Under the pieces are notes generated by a model, which had not been told where the DNA came from, ran no database searches, and saw nothing but the letters and a program-made list of their open reading frames with translations. The position numbers and the translations under genes are program-made. Of a DNA stretch of 64,000 nucleotides, positions 24,843-36,372 are shown one piece after another (position 1 is the first letter of the stretch; each line of letters starts with the position of its first letter). This stretch comes from Haemonchus contortus (Eukaryota; Nematoda; Chromadorea; Rhabditida; Trichostrongylidae): NCBI GenBank assembly GCA_000469685.2, contig LS997564.1:38008612-38072611 (forward strand), given 5' to 3'.

Positions 24843-26907
24843 ATGTCGCACCGTAAATTTTCGGCGCCAAGGCACGGTTCCATGGCCTTTACGCCCAAGA
24901 AGCGATCCAGGACGTATCGAGGAAGAATAAAAGCTTTCCCGAAAGATGATCCATCGAAGCCAATCCATCTTACCGCGTTCCTTGGCTACAAGGCTGGCAT
25001 GACCCACATCGTCCGTGATGTAGGTTTTCCGTCATTTGTTTTTTTTTGTCAAGGCAACTTGGTCTTGGCCGCCCCATCCGAATCGTTTATGGCAAAAAGG
25101 CTGACGTAGCCTTTCTCATGGGTGCGCTATTGAGCCCATACAACATGTTTTCCCTGCATAGTTACTAGCTGGTGTATGAAGGGATATCGATACACTCGCA
25201 GTAATAGCCCAGAATGGTGGACGAAAGCGGGTTATCGCCGTTTGGGGATGCTTTTGTGTTCAAAGTAAGAATTGGGAGTAATCGTGTAGATGATTGGGCT
25301 CCTACTTCATTCGAGTCATTCGAGGTGTTTGAAAATCAATCATTTGGCTGTTGATCAAGCAATCATTTGGAATTCTGGATTTCAGGTCGACAAGCCAGGA
25401 TCAAAGGTGAACAAGAAGGAGGTTGTTGAGGCTGTTACGATCATTGAAACCCCTCCGATGGTTATTGTTGGCATTGTTGGCTACATTGATACCCCTCGCG
25501 GTCCTCGTGCATTCAAATCCGTCTTCGCCGAGCACCTCAGTGAGGACTGCCGTCGTCGTTTCTACAAGAACTGGTTAGTGTTAATCCTTCTCTTTGTCTA
25601 GTAATCTTTGAAGTGGTTACTTCCAGTGGGCAGTTTGTGTCATTCATTCATCTCCTCTGTACTGATATGTACATGAGTATGATTGTTTGTCAAGTTCTGA
25701 TGATGACCTTCCTCTGCTCTCTGAGCATGAAGGGATTTGAACTTGTTGTGACATAACGCTACTACCTAAGAGGTACTGCGTCGTCACAGAGGGTTCGATA
25801 ATTCATCTATAGGTGCAAGTCCAAGAAGAAGGCCTTTACTAAGTACACAAAGAAGTGGATGGATGAGGACGGTAAGAAGGCAATTGAGTCCGACCTCAAC
25901 AAGATGAAGAAGTACTGCTCTTCAATTCGTGTTGTTGCCCACACCCAGGTGAGAGTAGTAGAAAAGGAGGTTTTTAACGGGTCTAATTGTTGTTTTTCAG
26001 ATGAAGATCCTCAACCGCAAGCAGAAGAAGGCACATCTCGTTGAGATCCAAATCAATGGAGGAACTATTGCCGAGAAGGTGGATTGGGCCAAGGATCATC
26101 TCGAGAAACAGGTCCCCATCGACACTGTGTTCTCCCAAGATGAAATGATTGACACCATTGGTGTTACCAAGGGTCATGGATTCAAGGGTGTTACAAGCAG
26201 ATGGGGAACTAAGAAGCTCCCTCGTAAGACCCACAAGGGTCTCCGAAAGGTGAGTAGTGGGTTTTCTTTTGTACAGTACTGGAATTCCATTAAACATTTC
26301 AGGTCGCTTGTATTGGAGCATGGCATCCTTCTCGAGTTGCCTTCACCGTTGCTCGAGCTGGTCAAAAAGGATACCACCACCGAACTCACATTAATAACAA
26401 GATCTACAGAATCGGACGGTCGTGCCTCACACCGGAGGGCAAGAACAATGGAGCCACTGAGTTCGATCTCACCGAGAAGAGCATTAACCCCATGGTTTGT
26501 TTTCATGACTTTTGTTCCCTTTTTGCACATCCTATGATGAGAAAGTCTGCAATTCCTAATACCTGATGGAGAACTGTGAATTCTGAGGATGTTGATTTGG
26601 AAGCACTTATTGTTACTCGAATCTCCTATTTTAATTCATTGTACTTTAGGGAGGCTTCCCTCGCTACGGTCTTGTAAACCAGGATTACGTCATGCTCCGT
26701 GGTGCCGTCCTTGGACCTAAGAAGCGTCTGATTACCCTAAGAAAATCCCTAGTTGTCCAAACTAAGAGATTCGCACATGAGAAGATAAACATGAAGTGGA
26801 TCGATACCAGCTCCAAGACTGGACACGGACGATTCCAAACTACAGCTGAGAAGAAAGCATTCATGGGCAAGCTTAAGAAGGATTTCCTTGCTGAAAGCAA
26901 AGCCTAG
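24843..26907 (+). CDS. rpl-3: Large-subunit ribosomal protein L3 (uL3)
   Basis: Six exons join in phase to 399 residues: 24843-25019, 25386-25573, 25813-25948, 26001-26249, 26303-26494 and 26650-26907 (TAG). The product starts [16 protein letters not shown] and carries hallmark uL3 segments: [14 protein letters not shown] (46-59), [20 protein letters not shown] in exon 4, and GAWHP (255-259) within the W-finger region near the peptidyl transferase centre. [13 protein letters not shown] and TGHGRFQT segments follow. Length is the usual eukaryotic size, with no breaks. It acts in the 60S subunit in the cytoplasm, with assembly in the nucleolus. Intron lengths are 366, 239, 52, 53 and 155 bases; the first two are long for this gene. 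C. elegans rpl-3 is known to make an unproductively spliced, NMD-sensitive mRNA, so the long introns may be regulatory (inference). Confidence 0.97.
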
Positions 26908-28877
26908 ATTTGTTATATTTTTAAAGATAAATTTGTTGGTTGTTGTTTCCTATGCGTTTTTTACCCACACCACATAAACTAGTTTTCCCATCGAACTTTA
27001 CGAAATCACAATTAGCACTGATTAGGAGAAAAAAAAAGAAAATGGGCAGTTGGCTTATTGTTGCTCAACACATACACGAGTTCAAGAGAATTCAAAGCTG
27101 AGAGTTGTGAAAAGGCTATGTGAGTGTTTCAACTTCACGGGAATGATTGATTGATGCCGATACAGTGTAGTTGGGGATTCGCCTTGGAGCCCCTTAAGTT
27201 GAGCTTAAAGTCTACCATTACATCACTTGACCCATGAAGCACTTCAAGATTTTTGATCCGCAGTATTCATTAGCTCTCCGATATTTGTAAAGTTTCCCAA
27301 CTTGTGTATAGGAAGTGTCTTAACTCACTCAGTTGGCTTATGAGGCAATTAATCTTATGGCGTATGGAATGCAGCGTAACAGTTTTCAAGAAAAATAAGT
27401 GAGGGATAGTCATTTTGGGAACCAAAAAAAGTGTAAAGTCCATTCAAGCGGGCTTGAATTTGGTACTGATAAATTAGCAATAGGCGACACTGCACCTTAC
27501 AAAGTTCGCAGTTCCTATTTCTCTCGCGACATCCGAAGTGCCTACTCTTTTGGTGTCGAGGTTCATGGCCCGAAGAAGTCAGTTTTTTGAACAGATTTTT
27601 TGGATTCGCAAATTAGAATCAGATTTTTTGAGCGGATGAGGTTCTCAGCTATAATCATTTAGGTAAAGCCCGAACTGTACCCTTCTACACTTGTTAGGTT
27701 ACTCTCTATTCAGTGGTTTTTCTCTACAGAAAAAGTGCAGATTTCTGCATGGGATACCCAGAAACATAAATCATCAAAAGGAAACTACCGGTACCCATAG
27801 GCCTGTTATGCTATAGGTAGGAACAAGGCTTAGTTTTAGAGATATTCAAATTCTAATTTTTCTTGGAAAGCCACACATTCTCACCCGTTCCTCCATGTGA
27901 TTCTGTTGGAAGGTTGAATAAACTAGCACTATTGCTCTAAAGAAAAGAAATTCTTTTAAAAGTGCCCATTATGCTCACTTTAAATCTAAAGGTGCAGGGA
28001 TTCATAGACAGCTCAGTTGAAGCAGAAGGCAGGAAAATGGGAATCCATTAAACATTAACATTTTTTTCTGCCACATTCTTCAGCTAAACTGTCTGCGGAT
28101 CAAAAGGGGCACTAGGTCTCGTTACGCTACATCACTCGTATATGTATAAAGGGTCCTACGTAGCCGACTTACAAGATGCCAAGGTCGAAGAGATGGATTC
28201 ACTGGCTGTCAATGACGAACTAAATATGAGGAAATATGAGTGTAGAAGACGTCTCAGGTCTACATTGGACCATTTTGGGTAGGAGTAAACTGTACCCTTC
28301 CTACAGCTGTCAGGTTTCTCTTTATTCTGTTAGGTTTCTCTACAGAAAAAGCATTTAACAAAGAATTTGCAGTATTGTTTCTGCTGAACAAAATCAAAAG
28401 AATCAAATGGTAAGACAGAAAAAGCCTCGGAACTGAACAACGCAGACTTACCAGAGCTGCTTGAAGTGGACCTGGAGAAGCACGAGGGATCGATCTCATG
28501 ACGACACAAAGGATATGATGTCAGTGATAGCAGATCTTGCACTAGATGAATAAGTTCTGTTGCTTCTGCATTTAACCTAATCGCACTGATTGCTGTGGGC
28601 CACCTGTGAACACACCGTAGTTAAGGACACTAAGGAAACCACAAACGGAACTCCAATCCCAAAAAACCTCGAAGTGTCTGCAAACCCATATTTTTAGGAG
28701 CACTGCACTGGCGTGACTCAATTGGAAAAAAGCATTGTCCACTGTTTAGCCAATTCTGGAAAAAGAGCTGATGCAGAATTGTTTGGACAACAAAAAATCG
28801 TGAGATAGCAGGTGTAAAGCCACAGCTAGAAAGAGTCTTTCTTCCAGAATCATCTGACGAGTTACTGGATATTTGCA
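26908..28877. other. rpl-3 3' UTR, then no gene
   Basis: The rpl-3 3' UTR probably ends within the first 100 bases; a GATAAA variant signal is seen near 26926, with no clean AATAAA. Further on, two diverged copies of a 100-base segment (27655-27750 and 28272-28370) both contain AACTGTACCCTTC and CTCTACAGAAAAAG. Nothing coding was supported. Confidence 0.45.
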
Positions 28878-29077
28878 CATCATCAGCTGAATCGACCCTA
28901 CTGCCAGAGATCAACGCCAAAATTCTGAATATAAGGCAGATGGTGAAAAGACTCAGCAGCCCTTCGTTGTCTTCCCGGTTGAAGTTCGTTTTCCTGAGTA
29001 CAGTTCATGGTCACTTTCCTTCAATCTTCTCTTTCTTCTGTGGATCAGAAAATATTATTGAAGAAGTATATTTCAGA
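28878..29077 (+). promoter_or_regulatory. Conserved upstream region and leader acceptor of DUF148 gene 1
   Basis: Three elements recur upstream of all three gene copies: CATCATCAGCTGAATC (28878-28893, with an E-box CAGCTG), an ATAAGGCAG TATA-like element (28931-28939), and TTTCAG one base before the ATG (29071-29076). Conservation and spacing suggest a shared promoter and trans-splice site; function is inferred. Confidence 0.55.
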
Positions 29078-29913
29078 ATGAAACTTCTCATTTTACTCGT
29101 CATTACCGTCACAGCCGCCCACCACTTCTTCCCCTTGGAGGAGGTTCATCATCCGTCATTTTTGGATGATGTTAGCCGTAAGGCTCAAGAGCACTACTAC
29201 AAAATCCTCTTCAATGAAACATTGTCAATAGCTGGACAAAGGAACATGATCATGGCCTGGGCTAAGAAAAATAACGTTACGGTAGGTGAAATGGATACGT
29301 CAGGAAGCCAATCATTTCGTTATGAGAACTTTTGGACGATTCAGGAAGAAGTCAAGAGCTTCTACGTCAGAATGGGGAAGCACATGAAGGAGATGAACGA
29401 CAAAGTAGCCAAGCTGATTGGCGCCTTACCTACGGCTCTTAAGAACCTCACTGCAGTAATGAAGAACGAGAAGCAGACGATGCCTCAGATGATGATGGCA
29501 GTGGAAGTATTGAAGGCCGAACACCCAAAGGTAAGGACTAAATGAACTGCACCTGTCTAGGAACTTGCTATCTCGAAACCTTCGAAAAGACTTGAACATT
29601 CCAGGTGTTCCATGTACTGATGTCTGCTATGAAAGAAGTCATGCATGAACATGGTCCCCAGGAACCCCATTCATGGCCGCATGGAGGACCTCTGCCATTT
29701 GACGGTCATAAGCCATGGTTCCACCATTGGGAGAAGCCTTGGGGAATGCCTAGCCACATGAGACCGGTTGATGGTTCATTTGGTGGATGGTGGAACGGTG
29801 AGGCAGAGCACGGACTTTCTCCATTCGCTCGAGAAGATTACTGGAACAAAGGAAGATGGCATCATGAGCCTTTCGACGGTTCCATGCCTTCAATGGATTT
29901 CGGAATGCTCTAG
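29078..29913 (+). CDS. SXP/RAL-2 (DUF148) secreted protein, copy 1, intact
   Basis: Three exons join in phase to 232 residues: 29078-29281, 29345-29530 and 29605-29913 (TAG). Residues 1-14 (MKLLILLVITVTAA) are a signal peptide. Residues 28-150 show the DUF148 pattern: FLDDVSRKAQEHYYKIL, then AWAKKNNV, a long amphipathic helical stretch, and KAEHPKVFHVLMSAMKEVM. The last 95 or so residues form an unusual tail rich in His, Trp, Pro, Gly and Phe, with phrases such as WFHHWEKPW and GGWWNGE. Family members are secreted nematode-specific proteins, often immunogenic, with ill-defined function. Intron 1 is 63 bases with no stop, so retention would insert 21 residues. The start lies one base after a TTTCAG acceptor. 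Compared with copies 2 and 3, it stops earlier, right after SMDFGML. Confidence 0.85.
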
Positions 29914-30101
29914 GAGCAGCCAGCTTAATCCAAGTACGGTAATAAACAGTTTTCTTTGATGTTTACACCTTTTAATTACAGAAAACCTTCGATTAAATCT
30001 GAACTTATTCTAGAGCTCCATGAATGAGGCGGCGTGAGATTCAACATCCTCTTACTGTACCCTCTTGTTCCATTTGTCGATGTATGCCGTCTCTTAAAAC
30101 A

Positions 30102-30107
30102 AATAAA
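30102..30107 (+). terminator. Poly(A) signal of DUF148 copy 1
   Basis: AATAAA about 190 bases after the stop, following the GAATGAGGCGGCG segment that also lies downstream of copies 2 and 3. Confidence 0.6.
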
Positions 30108-30589
30108 CAATTCTCACTCAATTATTTAACATTTACAACCTAAACAAACGCATTTGGGAAGCCTAGACTTTTTTGTATGGTTTGAGGGCATGGTAGTGGT
30201 AAAGAGATGAAATACGATTACCCTGTCCATGGAGGAGTTTCAAGTAGCGCGTGGCTGAAAAAACAAGAGGGATCCCTTCCAGGACGATTCGGTTTAGTAA
30301 AATAGGACCACGAGAACAATGTCGGTCTCAGCTAATCAAAAAAGCCGCACCGAATTTAATCACAATACCCCTTTGCAATGGCATACTCTGAAGAAGGCTC
30401 CACTCGTTTCAGCTGAATACCCTAACCACTGAACGGTATCCATCGAATGGCGCAAAAAAAGCAGTCTAACAAAGATGCCGTTAAGCGTCATGACTCAATG
30501 TAAGAGGAAAAACGTCAGAGGAAAAGCTCCAAATGACATGAACCTTCGGACGATTTTTTCGATGCAAACCTTCGGACGAGTTTTTCTTG

Positions 30590-31830
30590 CTCGTAAGGTA
30601 GTTGACTGTCAAAGGATTCCAAATCTGATTGTGAGAACAGAGTTAACAGTCGACGATGATCTTTTGACGGAAGCATCTACGACTGCACCCCATCAATAGT
30701 TTGGAGGAAAGCCAGTATCATGAAAAGAGCCAGTCTCATGGAAAGAGCAAGGATTTTTGGAGAGTTATAAAGAGTATCGATGCCGTTCACCTAGGATATG
30801 TTCTCAGGAAAAACGCCGTCTGCCCCAATTCCTTCTCGGGAAACCGTCGCATATTTTGGAAAAGCTTATCACAGCCATCAAATACTTCACTGTTGCTGTC
30901 TTTAAAAGGCGATATTCCGTCCACGATTGCTGTGCCCATCTCATGGCTTTTAGATCAATACATGCTGCTCAGATCATCTCTGAACAGCCCCTCAGGTAAG
31001 TGTCATCAACCAGAGCTGGTCCGTTTGTCATCGGTAATGGCAGCCATTCCTGAACAAGCCTTGAAGTATTATTCAGGATCTGTCTAGTTATATGGTGGCC
31101 TGATTTCAAGGTCTAGAAGGCTGAGAGTTGAAGGAATGTTGACATGATGGTTCGGGCTTTTGCCTGGATCTGACCATCTGATCTACCAGGTCGATCGCAT
31201 CGCTCTGGCTACGGCATCAAATCCGAGCCGTTTTCCCACCACCCATATTGTTGTGCGCTTGTTTACGATTTTCCAGATTTTTTTAGAGTTTCTTTTGTAT
31301 AATTTTGCCTTTTCTGATTCCATCAGTGATCCAACTCTTTTTCTTTCCAAAAATAAGTTGGTCGTGCTTTTTCCTCTCCTGTTTTTTACTATTTCAATTC
31401 ATTGAAAGTTCGTATTTCTTGCAACCCAACATCACAGCTACAGATGCGCTTCCGAGTTCCGTTTTTTCTTGGTCCGTCCTCGATATACAGAAGTTCTCTT
31501 GTGGTTACCATAGCTCGAACTAAGGTGAGACCGTTGATTTGATTCCGTGTTGAGGCGATGTTCCTGCCAAGATTGCTGAGCCTATCTCATAGCTTATGGA
31601 GTAATAGATACTGCTCAGATTATCTCCACCCACTAAGCAGACAATGCTCAGAAATGCTCTTGTCTGTTTGTGATCGGTAACTGCACTCATTCCATGAACT
31701 TCCCTTGAATGCTTTTTCTATAAGTGTCTCTCTACACATTGACCTTTTTCAAGGATTGGAAGACTGAGAGTTGGTGGAAATGTTATTTGGTTCGAGGCAC
31801 GGTTCACGATAGAAATGGTTTCTGAGTTCT
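30590..31830. repeat. Left part of a duplicated block (downstream of DUF148 copy 2)
   Basis: Segments recur at 39850-41146 and in part at 51590-52030. Examples are CTGAGAGTT and AGGTCGATCGCA (near 31120 and 31187), matching near 40220 and 40290, and TTCTCAGGAAAAACGCC (near 30802), matching near 51740. The block is split: its continuation lies at 36373-36985, beyond a transposon nest. On the minus strand, short phrases are shared between copies but stops interrupt them, so any gene here has decayed. Confidence 0.55.
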
Positions 31831-31929
31831 CCCCTCAAGAATACCCAGTGGCCCCCAAAGGTAATAGGATGGACCCTCCCGCGCCCAAAAACTCAACAGT
31901 TAGGAAGGGCACAGTGAGAGCCCCGTTAT

Positions 31930-32202
31930 GGCTGCTTTCATAGTCCGCAGGCAGGCGCGCTGGCGCGCTGGCGCGCAGGCAGGCAGGCGCGCAGGCAGTG
32001 CTAGGGGGGAGGAGGGAGGCAGACAGTGTAAGGCAAACAGTCCACGCCCCTTCGAGGGGTTGAAAACAAACAACCTTCGAAGGGGCGTGGACTGTTTGCC
32101 TTACACTGTCTGCCTCCCTCCTCCCCCCTAGCACTGCCTGCGCGCCTGCCTGCCTGCGCGCCAGCGCGCCAGCGCGCCTGCCTGCGGACTATGAAAGCAG
32201 CC
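31930..32202. mobile_element. Near-perfect 273-base palindrome
   Basis: Two arms of about 125 bases (GGCTGCTTTCATAGTCCGCA at the left, its complement at the right) flank a short A/C-rich centre near 32066. The arms contain GGCGCGCTGGCGCGC and CAGG runs and a pyrimidine/purine segment. TAT occurs on both sides, a possible target duplication. It codes for nothing plausible. Near-identity of the arms points to recent insertion or gene conversion. Confidence 0.8.
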
Positions 32203-32219
32203 TATCGGATGGCTCGGTA

Positions 32220-32540
32220 TGTCGTTTGGCGCGATTCCTCCCATCGCGCCGCCCATTCAACACGGTTTGCAAGCTGGGTAACTCGTCCACTTGATCGAAC
32301 AACCCACTACCCATCCAGCTGATAGAAGCCCGATCGATGAAGTCGTGTTGATAGGCACAATACAAGCAGGTCCACAATTAGGCGTCTAATACAATGTGTT
32401 GGACAACCCTTTCGAGCACCAAGAAAAAGCCAAATAGACTATGTAGACAGGCAGAAGAGAATAGAATACGAGTTGTCCAGCTTGTAAACCGCGTCGAATG
32501 GGCGGCGCGACGCGAACGATCGCGCCAAACGACCGCCTCC
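32220..32540. mobile_element. Inverted-repeat element next to the palindrome
   Basis: GTCGTTTGGCGCGAT near 32222 and GGCGCGATCG complement near 32522 begin arms of about 65 bases. These run through GCGCCGCCCATTC and GCAAGCTGG segments into an ACTCGT. About 190 bases of unique sequence lie between. It resembles a short non-autonomous DNA element; its limits and target duplication are unclear. Confidence 0.55.
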
Positions 32541-32879
32541 CGCTTCCCGCTCTCAGAAGATGCCACGTCAGGCTGGTGCCGAGGGGATACAAATTGTTGT
32601 GGATTCACAACCATATTTATGTTTGTAATAGAACTAGCCTTTACGAGAATGAGTGGTAATATGCTAGTTCAACCTATTAACCTTAGGCATAACTTGATGT
32701 GCGTATCTCTTGAGATGAGACCATAGGCACGACCTGGCGGTATCATTAATGCGCAGTCAACTTAAGTTCTGCCACTGGCGCGGTCCGCTCTTTCATCCCA
32801 GAGCTTGAGTAACGCCACGGGCTTCCTAAGGTCTAGTGGCGATACGGTATCTGAGGACCGCCCACACATATCGTGTATA

Positions 32880-34449
32880 CAGTGTGTTTCAAAAGTATGT
32901 GCACACCCAACATTTTGTTTTTTTTGGGAATACCATTGCCTTCTGTAACCTGTGACCTTCACCATTCAATTCCTTGTGTGCGATAACCTATGAACACTTA
33001 TTCTGAGAGAACATCGTAGCTGCTAACATAATTTTTTATTAAAGAAAAATTTCTTCTTTGTTTCAAAAGTATGTGCATACTTAGCGAAAAACAGAAATAT
33101 AACCGAGATCAGGAGTCAATAGGGTCACCTAATTTTCTGTAGAGGTTATCGACTACGATGAATCGTTTGAGAATGGTTTCGTTGCGGTAGGCTCCTTAGT
33201 TACCTTTGAAATGAAAAATTTTGAGTGTGCACATACTTTTGAAACTTCAACTGGGGCGCTCTTTTCCATGCATTGCTAGATTCATTCGAGACCCTGGCAG
33301 CTATCGCTCACAGCCCATTCCTGGCCGTCCACGTTTTTTTACTGCTAAGGACAACAAGAGAATAGTTCGTCTTGTGGCGAATACTTCTTTGTCTGTGAGT
33401 CAGACCCGAGCTCAGATGGGTTTACCAGTCTCGCGTACGACCGTTTGGCGCTCTATCCGCTCTGATGAGTAATATCACACGAGAGAGCATGAAGAAGGCT
33501 ACTCGACCCAGTACTTGCCACAAGTTGAGAAGGTTGGAGCTTGCTCGTAGGAACATGGCAACATTATGGAGTAAGGAACGGTTGTTCGGAAATTTTCAGG
33601 ATTTTCCTATTTTTAGGACAGACAATGTGTTGTACCCATTTTGTTCCTAAGTGATCTTTTCTGATGAAAAGAAGCACAATATCGATAGGCCGGATGGATT
33701 TTGTCATTACTGAAGGTACCTTCGCCAAGAGCCACTCGTGTTTTCGAGAGGGAATTTCGGAGGAGGCTCTTTGATGGTCTGCGCGAGCAAACTCCAGCCT
33801 TGTCAGCTTGTGGCAAGTACTGGGTCGAGTAGCCTTCTTCATGGTCTCTCGTGTGATAGACTCATCAGAGCGGATAGAGCGCCAAACGGTCGTACGCGAG
33901 ACTGGTAAACCCATCTGAGCTCGGGTCTGACTCACAGACAAAGAAGTATTCGCCACAAGACGAGCTATTCTCTTGTTGTCCTTAGCAGTAAAAAAACGTG
34001 GACGGCCAGGAATGGGCTATGAGCGATAGCTGCCAGGGTCTCGAATGAATCTAGCAATGCATGGAAAAGAGCGCCCCAGTTGAAGTTTCAAAAGTATGTG
34101 CACACTCAAAATTTTTCATTTCAAAGGTAACTAAGGAGCCTACCGCAACGAAACCATTCTCAAACGATTCATCGTAGTCGATAACCTCTACAGTAAATTA
34201 GGTGACCCTATTGACTCCTGATCTCGGTTATATTTCTGTTTTTCGCTAAGTGTGCACATACTTTTGAAACAAAGAAGAAATTTTTCTTTAATAAAAAATT
34301 ATGTTAGCAGCTACGATGTTCTCTCAGAATAAGTGTTCATAGGTTATCGCACACAAGGAATTGAATGGTGAAGGTCACAGGTTACAGAAGGCAATGGTAT
34401 TCCCAAAAAAACAAAGTGTTGGGTGTGCACATACTTTTGAAACACACTG
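32880..34449. mobile_element. Fold-back derivative of a Tc3-like transposon
   Basis: The element is 1570 bases, flanked by TA on each side, with termini CAGTGTGTTTCAAAAGTATG and its complement. It is made of two nearly identical inverted arms of about 670 bases around a 220-base centre. The left arm carries the transposase N-terminal half on plus, and the right arm carries the same half on minus. The centre holds one catalytic-region piece on plus. Internal copies of the TIR motif lie near 33060 and 33225. It inserted into LTR copy A. It cannot encode a complete transposase. Confidence 0.85.
33221..33780 (+). pseudogene. Tc3-like transposase, partial (N-terminal HTH plus start of DDE domain)
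   Basis: From 33245 the plus frame reads a Tc1/mariner-type DNA-binding region: CIARFIRDPGSYRSQPIPGR, RIVRLVANTSLSVSQTRAQM, SRTTVWRSIRSDE. After a frame change it continues to RRLELARRN. The centre then reads VIFSDEKKHNIDRPDG, where the D of SDEKK matches the first catalytic Asp of Tc1-family transposases, and after a stop GNFGGGSLMVCA. The second Asp and the third acidic residue are missing because the right inverted arm starts there. The mirror copy of the N-terminal part lies on minus at about 33776-34230. Nonfunctional. Confidence 0.8.
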
Positions 34450-35438
34450 TATAAACCCCGTAGATGTTCTATTATGGTCGATCTTTGTACTAGGCGTCGT
34501 AATAAACTTTTGTTACACGTCCTAAATACAACTTTCCATTGGTAATCCACCAAATTGGTGCATCGACCGTTGGAAACGATCCCTTCTGCGCTAGCTTTCC
34601 CCAGTGAAAGACAGATGGTTTATCAATCAGCCAATTTGCTCCTCATTCCTCCCTGAGGGAAGCAAAACTGGCAAGCCTTTGACCACATTACTGGTCAAAA
34701 CTCGAACTTCCATTCTGATTCCTCTCTGAGGAATACAGAAAACAGACTTATCCTTCTGTGCTATGTAGCTCTCCCAGTGAGAGCCAGAAGGACATTTCTA
34801 TTGTTCCCCACCGGTTGGAAACAAAAAGTCTTTTCAAGCAATTTGTTGTGAATACACAACCAACATATTTTGCTAGAACTAGGATTCGTAGAAATTAGTG
34901 ATAACGTTATAGTTCAACTTGTTTACCTTAAGATATTATTTAGATAAGCAACTCTTGAAACGATACCGCAGGCATGACCTGGCGGTATCATAAGTGTGCA
35001 ATCAAGTATGTAACCTAAGCACTGCCGTTTGCGCGGTCCGCTCCTTCATCCCCTGAGCCTGAGAACCGCCACTGGCCCCCTGCGGTCCAGAGGCGCTACG
35101 GTATCTGAGGACCGCCCACATTTTCTGTATATAAACCCCATTGAATGCTTTATTATGGTCGATCCTTATACTAACACGTTGTAATAAACATTACACGTCA
35201 CTGGTTATGACTTCCATTGGCTCACTAGCCAAAAGGTTTATCAATCAGCCAATTTGCTCCACATTCCTCCCTGAGGGAAGCAAAATCTGGCAAGTCTTTA
35301 ACCACATCACTGGTCGAAACTCTAATTTCCATTCTGATTCCTCCCTGACGAATGGAGGAATCGGACTAATCCCTCTGTGTTAGCACTCCCAGTGAGACAG
35401 AAGAACATTTCTATTTCTTCCCACCGGTTGAGAGCAAG

Positions 35439-35959
35439 ATGTCCTTTCAAGCTACTTTCGTCCAGGAAGAAATGAAAGGCAATCTTCGAGTCTCCTGCAT
35501 GTCCTCCAGGAGAAAACAGAACTTGAACATAAAGACCTACCAAGCTTCTTCTCCACAACGAAAAGAGGTGGACAGCAAAACTTCTTCGAAGCAAATTGGA
35601 AAGGAATTGGGAAATTTCTCTGCGAGTTCTCCAAAGGGAACCGGGAAACAAGTCCCAAGAAGAAAGCAGGCCTTGTAAAACCAAAAATCACTCTGCATCC
35701 TCTTTTGGTATCGCAATATGACAAGTGTGCACTGTCGAACGAAAACGCTCGCGATATTTTCTACGCCATCATGGATTCCATTCAAAACATCTCACAAAGG
35801 CAGGATCGCATGGGAGATCGACTTCGAAGAGTCGAGGAGAGGACCCTGGAACACTTGCTGCAACAAGGTACTCTGAAAGTGATGGCACATCCATTCGATG
35901 CTCAGTGTCTGGCCATAGCACCCACACGCTATTGTGAAGTATGCTACGTGGTCGGATGA
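35439..35959 (+). pseudogene. gag-like remnant of the LTR element
   Basis: The ATG at 35439 lies just after the leader and opens an 80-codon basic, Ser/Lys/Gln-rich frame. A second frame (35705-35959) carries a predicted coiled coil (NISQRQDRMGDRLRRVEER). The two frames are offset, so a frameshift separates them. No zinc knuckle, protease or polymerase follows before LTR C. Gag identity rests on position only. Confidence 0.4.
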
Positions 35960-36372
35960 CAAGAGTCCGAATTCCAAAGCGAGCTCCGCGTGGAAGCTAG
36001 CAATGTCGATAGCGTTTATAAGATCAAAGGCATATGTAAAAAATGTCACTGCATTCACTGAATGAACTGTAATTTTAGTTTTTTTTTATTTTATATCTAT
36101 GTATTGTTGCTGATAGGCTTAATTGTAACGCCATGTAATCCCTTCCCTAGAACTACATACAATATGTTATTGATAATGAATGAGCACTTAATATTGTAAG
36201 TGCAATTCAGCACAGTAAACCTTGCTTAGTGCTCCTTTTGTTGAATATTTACATCTATGTAACTACCGCTACTTTTCCCCCCCGCCTCAGTGTTATGGGT
36301 CCACGACCAAATCTATGTTTATGACAGAACCAGTCTATACAAGAATGAGTGATAACATGCTAGTTCAACTGC

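Larger units (their letters stand above)
32595..36370 (+). mobile_element. Tandem remnants of an LTR retrotransposon
   Basis: Three LTR-like starts in the same orientation begin TGTTGTGG (32595), TGTTGTGA (34844) and TGTTATGG (36291), followed by a shared ACAACCA..TATGTTTG..AGAACTAG pattern. Copies A and B continue through GACCTGGCGGTATCAT, CGGTATCTGAGGACCGCC, a TATATAAACC promoter-like site and AATAAAC, then a leader with CAATCAGCCAATTTGCTCC. Copy B leads into a gag-like frame; copy A runs straight into LTR B; copy C is cut off at about 36370. No pol domain is present. Copy A is split by the fold-back Tc element at 32880-34449. The superfamily is undetermined; the LTR-leader-LTR-leader-gag order suggests a tandem array reduced by deletion. 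Confidence 0.65.

Noticed and set aside
25690..25760. Possible C/D snoRNA in rpl-3 intron 2 (ATGATGA and CTGA words)
   Set aside because: C and D boxes are too close together and no terminal stem or second box pair is convincing. L3 genes host snoRNAs in vertebrates, so it was considered.
28940..29077. In-frame extension upstream of the DUF148 copy 1 start
   Set aside because: The TTTCAG acceptor and the signal peptide both place the start at 29078; copies 2 and 3 agree.
31928..32134. Open frames across the palindrome
   Set aside because: They mirror each other because of the inverted repeat and encode only Arg/Ala-rich repeats.
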